Assembly (NCBI GenBank): GCA_934045075.1
Contig: OW203722.1
Location: 899,001-963,000 of the forward strand
DNA: 64,000 bases
Direction of reading: 5' to 3'
Origin: Yponomeuta sedellus
Lineage: Eukaryota; Arthropoda; Insecta; Lepidoptera; Yponomeutidae
A program made the translations under genes and the position numbers. The notes beneath the pieces were generated by a model. That model made no database searches. It was not told the DNA's origin and saw nothing but the letters and a program-made list of their open reading frames with translations. This document shows, in pieces, positions 1-10,199 of the stretch (the first letter of the stretch is position 1; every line of letters begins with the position of its first letter).

Positions 1-48
1 CGTCGTCAAAGCTAAAAAGTACATGGAATCATACAAACATACTTACGT

Positions 49-251
49 AATAGTACATTACACAACTAGGGTGGTAATACAAAGAAAGGCCGAGATCGCA
101 GAAGTTTGCGGCCCGAGCTGCAAGCAAGGGACGTAAATATGCGATCGAGAGTTTTCTTTATTACCTCCCGTGTTATCTTTTTATGTCTACACTTGGCCAG
201 AAAGCGGCTTATTTAGAAAAAGCCACTTTATTGCCAGGTGTGGCATAAATA
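49..251 (+). repeat. Dispersed repeat, left copy of a 62-kb-apart inverted pair
   Basis: About 200 bp match the reverse complement of 62784-63010 with few differences. The main difference is a short GC-rich near-palindrome present only in the right copy (near 62820-62838). No ORF or transposase was recognised. The copies could be the ends of one large element or two insertions of a dispersed family. Confidence 0.7.
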
Positions 252-671
252 CATTAAACTACTTTCAGTTAGGAAAAATACATTAAAGTGACAACATTTT
301 CGCAATTTTCCAGCAAAAACATAACTTCTCGACACAAAATTAAGTTGAATGCCTGCTCTGTCACCCATTGCATCTATGAGCCGAAATTACGCTCCGAGTA
401 TTTCGTGTTGCTTCATAATTTGCGCAGTGCCAACTTGACGAGTGGAAATTACATAAAATGGGGAAAATAAAATACTGCGCGGTAGGACGCGCTGCAGCAG
501 CGGCGTCAGACACGCTCCCTGATTCTTTTACAAATCAATGACACTTATTGTTCGAGTACTAACGTCACTTATCACAGTGAAAATGCAGCTGAGAAATCTG
601 TATTGCGATAATTATGAGTTCTCCGTACTAAGTCTCTTTAACATTAACAGTACGATTGATTTCCATCCATC
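252..671. other. Unassigned stretch
   Basis: Short ORFs only, with no family signature. No repeat family used elsewhere in the window was recognised here. Confidence 0.4.
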
Positions 672-951
672 CATTTCAGTCTATTGCAGTCCACTGCTGG
701 ACATAAGCCTCCCCCAGGGTGCGCCACAAGACCCGATCTCACGTTTTCGCCATCCAGCCACCACCAGCCACCTTTTTCAGGTCGTCGGTCCATCTGGCCG
801 GAGGGCGACCTACACTACGCTTGCCGAGTCGTGGTCTCCATTCGAGAACCCGTCTGCTCCAACGATCATCGGTTCTGCGACAGATCTGACCAGCCCACTG
901 CCACTTCAGCCTGCTACACTTTTGAACTACGTCGACGATTGATTTGTACAA
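672..951 (-). pseudogene. RTE-type LINE 3' end, reverse transcriptase C-terminus
   Basis: The minus strand encodes LKWQWAGQICRRTDDRW, then VLEWRPRLGKRSVGRPP and a RWTDDL block. This is the C-terminal tail typical of RTE-clade endonuclease/reverse-transcriptase proteins of insects. Only the extreme C-terminus is present, so it is a 5'-truncated copy, and the frame is lost near 739. At 687-704 the strand carries the family's GTCCA-GCAG-TGGAC type hairpin. It is not expected to make a functional protein. Confidence 0.8.
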
Positions 952-1200
952 CTGTAACGAAGTCTCGTTTCATTGAGCATTGGCGTGGGTGAAAGAAAAA
1001 TATTTAAATACTATCAAAATATTTTTTTTATGCAGCATAGGCTGCATAAAACCCACCCACGTTTATAGAAACGTGGGTGAAAAACGCAATATTGGGGCAC
1101 GTTAATAATTTACTCGCAAACCCTCCCTCAGTCTCACTGTCTAATATACTTGGGAACAGTTCTGTTATTTTAACGTACCTAGTTTAAAAATAACAGGACG
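952..1200. repeat. Hairpin-rich stretch and copy of an unclassified 120-bp repeat
   Basis: A perfect 10-bp stem hairpin lies at 1055-1078 (ACCCACGTTT arm). Positions 1082-1200 match 23706-23826 in inverse orientation at roughly 90 percent identity by eye. No coding potential was recognised. Confidence 0.6.
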
Positions 1201-1465
1201 GCCTCGGTGGCGCAGCGGTTTGGCACGCTGACTGTAAAACCGAAGGTCTCGGGTTCGATCCCCGGCCGGGTCAAACTAGGAAACGAACTTTTCTAGTTTG
1301 TCTCGGGTCTTGGATATTATCTTTGTATTTATTGTATTAAATCTATCGTCTAGTTAGCACCTATAACACAAGTCATTTAGTTGTACTTAGTATAGGGCTA
1401 ACGAGATCTGTGTAATATGTCCATGAATATTTATTTATTATTTATTTATTTTATTTATTTATTAT
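1201..1465 (+). repeat. tRNA(Tyr)-derived SINE (SINE-A)
   Basis: The head has an A box (GGCGCAGCGGTTTGGC) and a B box (GGTTCGATCCCC). The anticodon-loop region reads CTGTAAA, giving a GTA (Tyr) anticodon. A conserved body follows and it ends in a TTTA-rich tail. Other copies are at 10327, 24005 and 31622. Confidence 0.85.
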
Positions 1466-1545
1466 CAGTGATCAGTGCACATCTGGTTTCAAAAATTAAA
1501 TTCCTTTTACACTCGTAACGTCTGTTTTTTATGTAGCATATACAC

Positions 1546-1590
1546 GTCCCACTGCAGGGCACAGGCCTTCTCTCAGAGAGAGACCCTTTA
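1546..1590 (-). repeat. SINE-C 3' end fragment
   Basis: Reading on the minus strand, a CTCTCTCTGAGAGAAGGCC segment is followed by CCCTGCAGTGGGACGT. This is the terminal block of the SINE-C family, seen in fuller form at 13513-13757 and 50220-50475. Confidence 0.6.
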
Positions 1591-1937
1591 TATGTCTCCA
1601 CTGTTGGGGCACGGGTCTCTTCCTGCATCGCTGGAAGGTTAGGCCATCCTCCCCCACGGGGGCCAAGTCCGAGTTGGTGGAGGATTGTAAGACAGTGGCG
1701 GGCCTTAATGTCAGAAGTTATGAAGCCGCCTATAAGGCTTATGGCTTAACGACTGCCGTTAGGTACATGACAGCCGGCACCAACGGCTTAACGTGCCTTG
1801 CGAAGCTTGGAAGCGCTCGGGAAAATGCCACTTGCAGTAGTCACGGGACGGTCACCCATCCTGCACCTGACCGCGCCTGTTGTTGTTTAACTCAAGTGAT
1901 TGATTCCAATCACTCGGTTCGGCTAGAGCGCTTTCAT
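1591..1937 (-). repeat. 5S rRNA-derived SINE, near full length
   Basis: On the minus strand the head contains GTTAAACAAC and GGATGGGTGACCGTCC, matching the 5S rRNA internal-promoter region. The body holds CCGGCACCAACGG-type and CCGCCACTGTC-type blocks. It ends in the hairpin block CCCCAACAGTGGAGACATA. This is a SINE3-type element. Confidence 0.8.
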
Positions 1938-2228
1938 TAGCTAATACACAAATGGTTCATACTGTTATGACTTGATGATATAACGTTTACCTAATTCTGG
2001 TTTTGATTACTTGATGATTGATGTTGACTAATTTTGGAAGAACAAAAGTTTCGATTTAATTTGGGGTTGCATCTTTGAAGCCTATGACCAGCAATGAACT
2101 AACAATGCCTGACTGATAACTGTACCACAAATCGAATGAATGATCAACTATTTTGGGGATTTATATTTGTAGGTTTCGAAAGTGGTATTTACCATAAAGA
2201 ATTTTTTATATTCTCGTTGCTTTAAAAA

Positions 2229-2394
2229 CATAATTAAAAACCTATTTAGAGGCTAAAAATTCCACCCATGCCGAGACTCGAACCCGCAACCCCTGGCTAA
2301 CTGTGCCAGCATGGGTGGAAATTTCAGCCCCTAAATAGGTTTTTAAAATTGTCCTTAGCACGGGTTAGTGCATTAAAAAGAATACAACCATAAT
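2229..2394 (+). repeat. SINE-B copy with inverted 5' part
   Basis: Arms at 2239-2272 and 2309-2342 are about 34-bp inverted repeats (AACCTATTTAGAGGCTAAAA type) around a short tRNA-like core. It ends in CTTAGCACGGGTTAGTGCAT. CATAAT occurs at 2229-2234 and 2389-2394, a plausible 6-bp target duplication. Confidence 0.7.
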
Positions 2395-2514
2395 AAAATT
2401 TAGGCGAGAGTTCTCATCTAATGTGAGTAAAGGTGCTACTGGACGCTGTATAAATCATCTCATTACGCAAATGCACAGGTCAAAGATGAAGATACATTTG
2501 ATTTAACATATTCT

Positions 2515-2600
2515 TCAGGCTATATTATGTAGTCCACTATTGGACATAGCTCTCCCCTAATGAGCGCCATAGCACCCTGTCTTCAGCATAACCAATGTTT
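2515..2600 (-). repeat. RTE LINE 3' tail fragment
   Basis: The minus strand carries the terminal GAGAGCTATGTCCAATAGTG block and downstream TATAGCCTGAAG tail of the RTE family. No ORF is retained. Confidence 0.7.
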
Positions 2601-2639
2601 AATTCTACGTTTAGTTTATAATATTTAGATATTAATTAC

Positions 2640-2705
2640 GCAATTCTCTCTCTCTCTCTCGCTTTGAGAGAAGCCCTGTGATCTGCTGTGGGACGTTTAT
2701 AGGCT
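2640..2705 (+). repeat. SINE-C 3' end fragment
   Basis: A TCTC repeat is followed by GAGAGAAGCCCTG and TGCTGTGGGACGTTTATA, the 3' block of SINE-C. Confidence 0.55.
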
Positions 2706-3345
2706 AAAAAAGATATTAATTACCAACCATTTTTCCGTTACGTTATTGCATTGAATTTTGCGGTCATCTAACGTAACTAAATTGACTAACAAAAAATGTG
2801 TTACGAAAATACGAGTTGCGAGTTGCATGGGACTGATAAAGAAGCATTTTTCTTCAAGCTACTTTTTACATTTTGCTGAAGAAAACATAATGACTGCTGT
2901 CGGTTAATTTTTATGAGATCCGTGGCTATCATACTAGATTCTCTGAAGTAAGGAAAAGGTCGAAAAAGACAACGGGGGTGATGGAAACGGAAACGTCTAT
3001 AGAGGAAGAGCAACCTGCGATTATTTGCAAAGTAATTTCCACGGGTTAAATAAATCTTCGGGCGGGTGCACACTGAGTGAATAAGCAGCGTTTGCGAGGA
3101 GCCCTCTCGCGAACGTTGCGATTGCAATCCCGTAATCGCGATTGCTTCCATCGTATTTCAAAAACGGGGTTTTCCACAGTCGTTGCCGCAACACGGACAT
3201 TTGCACTAATCTGCGAATATCTAGGTTAAACCCCCCTTGTTACAAAAATAACACAACGCTACAATACTTCATTTTAGTCTTCTTTATCTGTCGATATATT
3301 GCTCTGTTACTTTGTTTCTACATTCAAGGCAAAATGAAACAAATT
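2706..3345. other. Unassigned stretch
   Basis: Contains only short ORFs on both strands (up to 116 codons at 2801-3151) without recognisable domains. Composition is ordinary AT-rich intergenic or intronic DNA. Confidence 0.4.
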
Positions 3346-3349
3346 ACGA

Positions 3350-3470
3350 GTAAGTATTTTTTTTCAATTATACTTTATAGCACACGAAACATTTAACAGG
3401 ACATTACATAAGAAATAACATGTACAAAGGCGAGCTTATCTCTGAAAGAGATTTCATCCAGCAAACGTTA
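3350..3470 (+). repeat. Unclassified repeat, copy 1 (LINE tail?)
   Basis: Shares AGGACATTACATAA, CATGTACA and GGCGAGCTTATCTC in order with 7485-7590. It resembles a LINE 3' untranslated tail, but no coding part is attached. Confidence 0.5.
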
Positions 3471-3547
3471 GAGAGTATTTTTAGGACAGGAGAAATAAAG
3501 TATGTTTTTATTTACTATTTATCTTAATCTAGTTGACTAAGCGCAGA

Positions 3548-3912
3548 AGTGCTCTTGACCTAGTAGAACCGAGTGATTGGAATCAACAGCAACAGGCGCG
3601 GTCAGGTGCTGGATGGGTGATCGTCCCGTGACTACCGCCATTTACTTTTAATAGCCGCTAAGAGAATTTTTGCGAGCGCAAAGAACGTTAGCCTTACGAA
3701 GCATGGAAGCCGTTGGTGCCGGCTGTCTTGTAATGGCAGTTGTTAAGCCATGTCAGAGACCTTATGGGCGGTTTGATAACTTCTGACGTAAGGCCCGCCA
3801 CTGTCTCACAATCCTCCACCAACCCGCACCTAGTGGTGGAGTATGACTAAACCTTCCTGCGACGCAGGAAGAGACATTTGCCCCAGCAGTGGGGACATAC
3901 AAGGGTTCATAT
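3548..3912 (+). repeat. 5S rRNA-derived SINE, near full length
   Basis: It starts with ACCGAGTGATTGGAATCAA, continues with GGCGCGGTCAGGTG and GGATGGGTGATCG, and ends with CCCCAGCAGTGGGGACATAC. Sense strand is plus. A short degenerate insertion lies around 3650-3690. Confidence 0.8.
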
Positions 3913-4119
3913 CCTAGAAGTTGACCAATAGGTTAATTGTAGATTATATTTGTTACCAACTTAAGCCCTAGTAAAGGGGATGTTGTGGCAACTTTAGTAG
4001 GCCAGGCAATTATCTTAAAATCATTTATATTTTTTAGTTATATTATGTCTTAGTTATGTCGCATCGTCGGTAGAAGAACTGCAGACATAAGTCACGGTAG
4101 TGGATGAGGCATTTAAAAG

Positions 4120-4190
4120 GAAAGATCCTCTGATACTCTGATACAGGCGTGAGGTTATGTGTGTGTATGTATATGTATGTCTTAGTGTAT
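4120..4190 (+). repeat. LINE 3' tail fragment
   Basis: GATACAGGCGTGAGGTTATG followed by TATG/TGTA-rich simple sequence. A GGGATACAAGCGTGAATT block followed by similar simple sequence occurs at 46430. Confidence 0.4.
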
Positions 4191-4217
4191 CTTTTACTTT
4201 CGTGACTTGTACACATA

Positions 4218-4452
4218 TAATATTTTCGGGGCTTAATCGCGTAGTAATTTATTGCTATTTTACCTTGACGTTTCGACGACATTACAGTCATCGTGGTCAC
4301 GAGAAGACTAATGGCTGGCACCCGTTCGCATCTTCGGCTGATGATGTTTCAGACTACCCTCAATCAGCTATCACAAAGCACTATTAGGGTTGCGTCGAGG
4401 TAAAATAGCAACAAATTACTACACGATTAAGCCCCGAAAATATTCTAACTAT
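4218..4452. mobile_element. Penelope-like foldback element
   Basis: Imperfect terminal inverted repeats: TATTTTCGGGGCTTAATCGC on the left and its complement ending GCCCCGAAAATATTCTAACT on the right. The interior has GACGTTTCGACG and CATCGTGGTCACGAG. The same ends flank a decayed Penelope-like nuclease domain at 23125-23630, which is why I assign it to that class. Confidence 0.6.
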
Positions 4453-4672
4453 ATCTTTTACTGTTTGTCCTTAAATGTCAGGATGGCTTAGGCAAGCCAA
4501 ATCCACCAAAACATTGTGTTCTCTAGAGCTCTATGCTTTACAGAGTCCGAGTGGTTCCTTAATCTCTCTTGGCGCACCCTTTTAGTTATAAATAAATTAA
4601 ATTAACTGATAAAATTAAATTCTTGTATAAGAAGTTTAATGGGATAACAATGTTAAAGCATGTAATACGAGT

Positions 4673-4725
4673 ATCTTGAATTCAGACAGTACTTATTAAG
4701 TACAAGTACTGTCTGAATTCAAGAT
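4673..4725. repeat. Perfect 22-bp palindrome arms
   Basis: Arms 4673-4694 and 4704-4725 are exact reverse complements with a 9-bp loop. No TE family was recognised. Confidence 0.8.
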
Positions 4726-5189
4726 ATTATAATCTTACTCGAAACTTCTCTATCATGTTTTTAAATGCCTTTCAAGTCCATTGAAATAGGCTTTACGCTG
4801 AGTTTATTTGAAGTGGAGTTCCAAAAATATAACAATATTTTATCGGAATTAGGTAAATATCTCAGACAGAGTTGAACATAAAATATTGTATTTCATTTAA
4901 GTCCTTCAGATCAAAAGCTCTACGATTTCTTCTGAACGTTGAACGTAAATAACGAAATCGGAGATAACTCCGAATACGGATTGGGTCAAAGGAAACGTGC
5001 TCAAAAGCCTAGGAGCAAACTAGTACTTATCCGCTCGAAAAATCATATTATGTTGAACGTAAATCTCTTGAGACGTGATATCGTATCGGTAATGGCTCGC
5101 GCGGAGTAGCGGAGCGCCGCCATCGGACAAGAATTTAAAGAACGCCCATTCAACAGATAGGCTCCTAGTAAACTCGTAAGGCACGCCAC

Positions 5190-5293
5190 TGCCTTACAAT
5201 CCTCCATCGACCCGGACTTGACCCGCGTGGTGGAGTATGGTCTAACCTTCCAGCGATGCAGGAAGCGACCCTTGCCCCAGTAGTGGGGAAATA
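5190..5293 (+). repeat. 5S-derived SINE, 3' fragment
   Basis: Contains CGCCACTGCCTTACAATCCT, GTGGTGGAGTATGG and GCCCCAGTAGTGGGGA, the 3' third of the family. The 5' part is absent. Confidence 0.75.
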
Positions 5294-7080
5294 AAAGGTA
5301 AATATCGAAACTCGTGCTTTATGAGACACATGTTTAAAAACAATTGATTAGAAGTACACAGCCAGACATATATTTATGCTTAACGTAAATGACTTTGTCT
5401 CCTACGTTACGCATATTTACCACTCATCAACGGCGAAGGATGTCTGAGGTATTTACATACCTCAGCGTTTACATTATAGTAGCTTGGATGGAGCAAACCT
5501 AGTCCGACACTATAGACGAGCGTAAAATATACCCGAGTACTGTGTGGTTCGTCTAGTCAATAAGATGAAGATAAGATAAAAAAGAATCTAAAAAAAAAAG
5601 ATCTACGCTTTATGAAAAAAAAACATTATAATGCCCAAAAAAATTAAAAATGTTCCATGATGTAATGCCTAAGCCGGTCTTTACTGCTACTGAAATCAGA
5701 CTATGTCTTCAGTTGGAGTAATAAAAAAGCTAAAACGTATAAAAACGGCAAAACGGTTATGTAAAAACTTTAATTTTATTAGGCCACCTCACCTACGATT
5801 AATATAATTGATGCAATTATTATTCACGTTCACACCATAATTTTGGGTATCGTTGGATTGATCGGTAAAAAATATTGTAGTGAAAAACCATGTTTTGATT
5901 TAGTTTTTTAGCGGAATAGTATAAAAGCGCAAATTTTTCATAGAGTTTTTCTAGCCGGGAGTTGGTAGGTACGTACAGACGATGCTACGTACAATTGTCA
6001 AACTTAGACCTTTATTGTGCAGTTTTAATGATATAAAAACAAATAATAGAATCGGACCAAGTCCTGACTTGGACACCCGTTAAGGGCTCCAAACTGAATG
6101 AAAGAAAACACTTTTGTGCTTGTAAAGTAAGAAAATTATGCACTCAGCCGGTTTTGTGTGCAACTATTCGATAATCATAACGTTATTAGAGGCTGCAAAC
6201 CAGTGAAGATAATAGACGTATGAAATAATGAAAGATTTAACGATAAAAGGGGAAAGAACATATTAAAAGGATTTAAAAACATTGATTTACTTTTATATAA
6301 AAAAGAGATTACCAATATTTTCAATAAAATAAAAGATTACAAAACTGCTTTCAGCCATTTTGACTGAAACACCAATCACACCGCGAGACGTCACGCTTAG
6401 GTTAACATTGGTAAACTTCACCCGTGCTTTGTTGTGACTACTAGTGGTTACGATGTTTGTTTACCTGGGCGTGACGTCAGATTCGACGCCATGATACTGC
6501 GAGCTTTTTTCCCACAGATTTAAAACCATTTTAGAAAAATGGCTTTGACCTTTGTTAAACTTTAGATTATTATTGAAATATATATTTTTTTCTTGTTTAT
6601 TGTTTGTTTAAATGTGTCCCCACATTATGGAAGATTATTTAAAAATCTTTCGTTATGCCTATTGTAATATTGCTTACCATTATATTTATCACACTCAGCC
6701 AAAGAGGAGCTTCCGAGTATAAATCATTCCAACTCGGTGTAGCATTATGAATGGCGTGGCAGTCGTAAAAGCGAGATGAATTCGCCGTCAGGTTTCGTTC
6801 CTGAATATTTCATTACTTAGTACGCCTTCTTATTTACGGACCGGATTGCGTGCCGCGGGTGCGCGCGTTTGATTCCCTAATCATCTTCATTGGGGATCAG
6901 ATTTTCACCGGATTAATGTCGAGATTGATGAGTGTTGGATTCGGTTCGAATTCCTGCCGGGGCAAATTGATATGGCGTCTAAAAAGTTATGAAGTAGAGC
7001 CAATTTGAGGCGCGTTTTTGCTAGATGTATTTTGTGGCATCTCCTCATAGGTTTTTGTCGTGTATAGCTCGTTTAAAAAT
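5294..7080. other. Mostly unassigned stretch
   Basis: A small perfect hairpin lies at 5443-5464 (CTGAGGTAT arm). Around 6380-6482, imperfect inverted halves centre on GACGTCACG and CGTGACGTCA. No ORF with a recognisable domain was found. Confidence 0.4.
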
Positions 7081-7084
7081 AAAT

Positions 7085-7260
7085 AGATAGAGAATACTTT
7101 ATTGCACAACCAGAAAAAAGTATACAACCATGATTTCTTTAAATATCTATGTAATGTTATACAATTGGCGGTCTTATCGCTAGGCGCGATCTGTTCTAGT
7201 CAACCTTCAGATGGAGTGGATTGCATGAATAATTGTAGTCGGTACGTGCATGTACATAAA
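7085..7260 (-). repeat. LINE 3' tail with TATC-type end
   Basis: On the minus strand it carries TAAGACCGCCAATTGTATAAC and ends TGCAATAAAGTATTCTCTAT, then TATC units. Homologous tails are at 26560-26840 and 28880-29048. It is a truncated copy without coding sequence. Confidence 0.65.
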
Positions 7261-7484
7261 TACTTAAATCGAAAATATATTCCAACTTCTAAATGTACAG
7301 GAGCTGCGGTGTCATCTGAACTGACTCTCTGTGCAGAAAAGCTTACTATAACATTAAGGATTATTTAGTAGACAAATATGTCTTGTATTTTAATACGTAG
7401 ATTAATAATAAAGGGTATTTGAAGGGACGATCGTGTCTAGCGTTCAATACATTCATGAGTACGAATTTTTAAGTTGATATCTCT

Positions 7485-7590
7485 TTCTATTTCAAGCATA
7501 CTTTACTGCACACATTTCACAGGACATTACATAAAATAAAAACATGTACACAGGCGAGCTTATCTCCTTCAGAGATTTCTTCCAGTAAGG
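7485..7590 (+). repeat. Unclassified repeat, copy 2
   Basis: Matches 3350-3470 across about 100 bp (AGGACATTACATAA, GGCGAGCTTATCTC, GAGATTTCTTCCAG). Confidence 0.5.
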
Positions 7591-8109
7591 CTCTCTCTGC
7601 TAATTAAGTTAACTTTTTCTTGAAAAGAATAAATGTAGAGTTTTTTTGTTAGCTTTTCTCCACATAATCTATTATTTGTGAAGTTGCTATACTTTGGAAT
7701 TGACTATTCATTACTTATTACTACTAAATATTATATCTGGCGTGGCCAAGGATATTTCAATCCTGGCCTACTAAGCAGATGCAAGGTAACTCCATCCAAC
7801 CGGCAGACGCGTGACGTCTCAACCCTTTGATACATGATATTGCCCTCTTTGTGACAATCAAAACCAGAGGCATAAACAGGTTGATTAACATTTAGGTTCG
7901 GAAATGCATGTAAAAGCAAACTGAAACTTTTCTTAGATCTGTCTTCTTGCATACCGCATATCCATATACCTTGTGCCTTTCGGTGGATGTTGCTAAATAT
8001 TGCTTAACACATTTATTTATTTTATATATTTTTACATATTTTCTTTGATTACAACTGCGGTGTTATCTTTTTAAAAACCGCAAACTTTTATTACATTTAA
8101 TTCAGTGAG

Positions 8110-8185
8110 AACAAGGATGGGCTGAAAATCTGCGCTGTGATGATGCATGCACTCACAGAACTAAGCTGAGCCCTATCACATCGTT
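8110..8185 (+). repeat. Short LINE-tail-like repeat
   Basis: GGGCTGAAAATCTGCGCTGTG and AAGCTGAGCC are shared with 31140-31215 and, in looser form, 40750-40810. Likely the 3' end of a LINE family. Confidence 0.4.
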
Positions 8186-8186
8186 A

Positions 8187-8400
8187 TCAACCCTTGTATG
8201 TCCCCACTGCTGGGGCACGGGTCTCTTCCTGCATCGCAGGAAGGTTAAGCCATACTCCACCACGGGAGCCAAGTCCGGGTTGGTGGAGAATTGTAAGACA
8301 GTGGCGGGCCTTACTGTCAGAAGTTATCAAGCCGCCCATAAGGCCTCTGACATGGCTTAACGACTGCCATGACCATGATATGACAGCCGGCACCAACGGC
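8187..8400 (-). repeat. 5S-derived SINE, 5'-truncated
   Basis: The 3' two thirds are present in minus orientation: GCCGGCTGTCAT, CCATGTCAGAGGCC, TGGTGGAGTATGG and CCCCAGCAGTGGGGACATAC. The 5S-like head is missing. Confidence 0.8.
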
Positions 8401-8587
8401 TATTACATATTTGTCTTTAATTGTTTGTCCTAGCATTTATATGTTCTCCAATCTGTGTGTGATAAATAAACATATTGCAATTTTAATTTCTCATTGTTAA
8501 TAGTAATTGTATGTCTTACAAAAGCCTAAAATTGACACTAAAACATTAACAAGGTCAGTTTTCATAGACACGGTTTCACGAAAAGAA

Positions 8588-8674
8588 TATGTTTAACCCT
8601 AAAACAAAAGAACAAGTTGTTGTTGCTATGTTTAACCCTAAAACAAAAGAAACAAGCATCTGTTGAGAGGCTTT

Positions 8675-8712
<38 letters not shown>
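8588..8712. repeat. 25-bp direct repeat followed by a CA microsatellite
   Basis: The same 25 bp (TATGTTTAACCCTAAAACAA and five more) occur exactly at 8588-8612 and 8627-8651. A perfect CA tract follows at 8676-8712. Confidence 0.85.
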
Positions 8713-8715
<3 letters not shown>

Positions 8716-8719
8716 CATA

Positions 8720-9650
8720 TTGGCTCCCCAAAGCAACCCAAGAAACCCATGATGATGGTTCTGCGAACAAGTACTGGGATTTGCATTAACGTTCGTCCGG
8801 TTCGATTTCCGCACGTCAAAGGCGCTGCGAGAAATCTGGCTTTTATTTCAACGAAAGTCTTTAGTACCAATGATCAACATTGCTGCTAAAGTGCACGCTG
8901 ATTACATCGGTGTAGGTAATCCTGAAACCTTAAGCTAGTACTAGACAGGTAGGTAAGCTTATAGACCACGCATATCATCGAGCATTCAAGCTCTGGCAGT
9001 TCCTCGGTTTTAGGTGAGTGGATTGTTAAGCCGGCAACGGAGTTGTAGTGGCCGATGGCGCGGAATAATTGAATACATCAGCTCGGAACTTGGTGCCGGC
9101 AAGTCCGGAGAGGCGGTAATTGTTTATACGTGACTGAGCGCCGAATCCACTCCGCTCGCCCACGAATCAAGTGCAGCAGAAGTTACGTGCTGTTGCGTTT
9201 GTAGAGCGCAATATATCAATCAACTGAGACGTACAACGTGTAGTTGAAATGACGCAAAACCTAAAGAAATTTCTTCAGTATTTATTTTTTAGCCAAGATT
9301 GCATACGTCAGCCACAGTCGAGCCGTTTCTTACTTTTCGAGTCGAGTCGAGATGCTTACTTCTTTTATACAATATTGAGACTGGACGCGATGAAATTGTT
9401 GGAAAATTGATAAATTATCATGAAAATTTCAAACAATTGACTAAGGGCAATCTACGTACTATTTAGCGATTGAAAATAATTCGGAATGCTGCCCCTACTT
9501 CTGTTGCAAATATTTATAACTTTGGCCAGAGCTCATGCCTTTACTGGTAAATGCATTGACTTTTCAATAAATTATAGAGGTGCACGGATATTTGTCTACA
9601 TTTAGCGACGCGTGGATTTAGCGGTACATTGTTTAAATCACTAATGATTG
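8720..9650. other. Unassigned stretch
   Basis: Contains a GC-richer island around 9000-9200, where AGTGGATT and AATCCACT form a weak inverted pair. No gene or repeat family was recognised. It lies just downstream of the TMTC exon in gene orientation, but I see no second exon in it. Confidence 0.35.
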
Positions 9651-9654
9651 GATA

Positions 9655-9830
9655 AAAGAGAGGATGTGGAGAGGAAGAAAGATTGACGAAACAAATATAT
9701 ATTGCGAATGTAACTGGAAGGGCCGGTAAGGGACGTCCCAGGCGGACATACGTCGACCAAATAGGGAATGTATTAGCAAAGGGGAAGATAAAACTCAGTA
9801 CTCATAATGGGTTGTTAATGATGATGATAA
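9655..9830 (+). pseudogene. LINE reverse transcriptase C-terminal fragment
   Basis: The translation YIANVTGRAGKGRPRRTYVD followed by QIGNVLAKGKIK resembles the C-terminal GKRGRGRPxxxWxDQI tail of insect LINE endonuclease/reverse-transcriptases. The frame is short and decayed. The region borders the TMTC exon by about 140 bp. Confidence 0.5.
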
Positions 9831-9969
9831 AAACTTTTTCACGTTCACTTAAGTCATTATTAGACGTATAGGCGTCGCCGCGTATTAACACTTTTAATCT
9901 GCTGCTGTCAACAGTATACGTTGATCGAGGCATCGACAAGCCGTTTAATTACCAGTTTGAAAGACTCAC

Positions 9970-10043
9970 CCGTGATAGAGCAGCAATGAGGACAGGAAGA
10001 AGACGCAAGCCAACACATCAGCACGCCCCACCACGCCCGCCAC
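9970..10043 (-). CDS. TMTC: TMTC family protein, one internal exon
   Basis: On the minus strand a pyrimidine-rich tract ending TGTTTGTTTCAG is followed by a 74-nt open exon and then the donor GTGAGTC. Read in phase 0, the exon encodes VAGVVGRADVLACV, then FFLSSLLLYH, then two bases of the next codon. The VAGVVGRAD motif followed by a hydrophobic segment is characteristic of the membrane-embedded N-terminal half of TMTC proteins, which follows the conserved HPIHTEA block. These ER multi-pass proteins carry C-terminal TPR repeats and are implicated in O-mannosylation of cadherins (family knowledge). The exon is GC-rich compared with its surroundings. The flanking exons were not found, so the adjacent introns probably run far to both sides, filled with transposons. 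The paralogue (TMTC1-4) cannot be fixed from 24 residues. A processed copy is unlikely because both splice sites are present. Confidence 0.8.
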
Positions 10044-10199
10044 CTGAAACAAACAGACAAACAAACCGTTTACAATCGATAACGGCCTTTTGTTACCGGA
10101 CCCAATATCCTCTAGCATACAAAACGTTAGAGTAAGTAAGGATATACTTTTGTGTAGTATATACTAACTGATCAGGGAAACGTTACTTTATAATATTGT

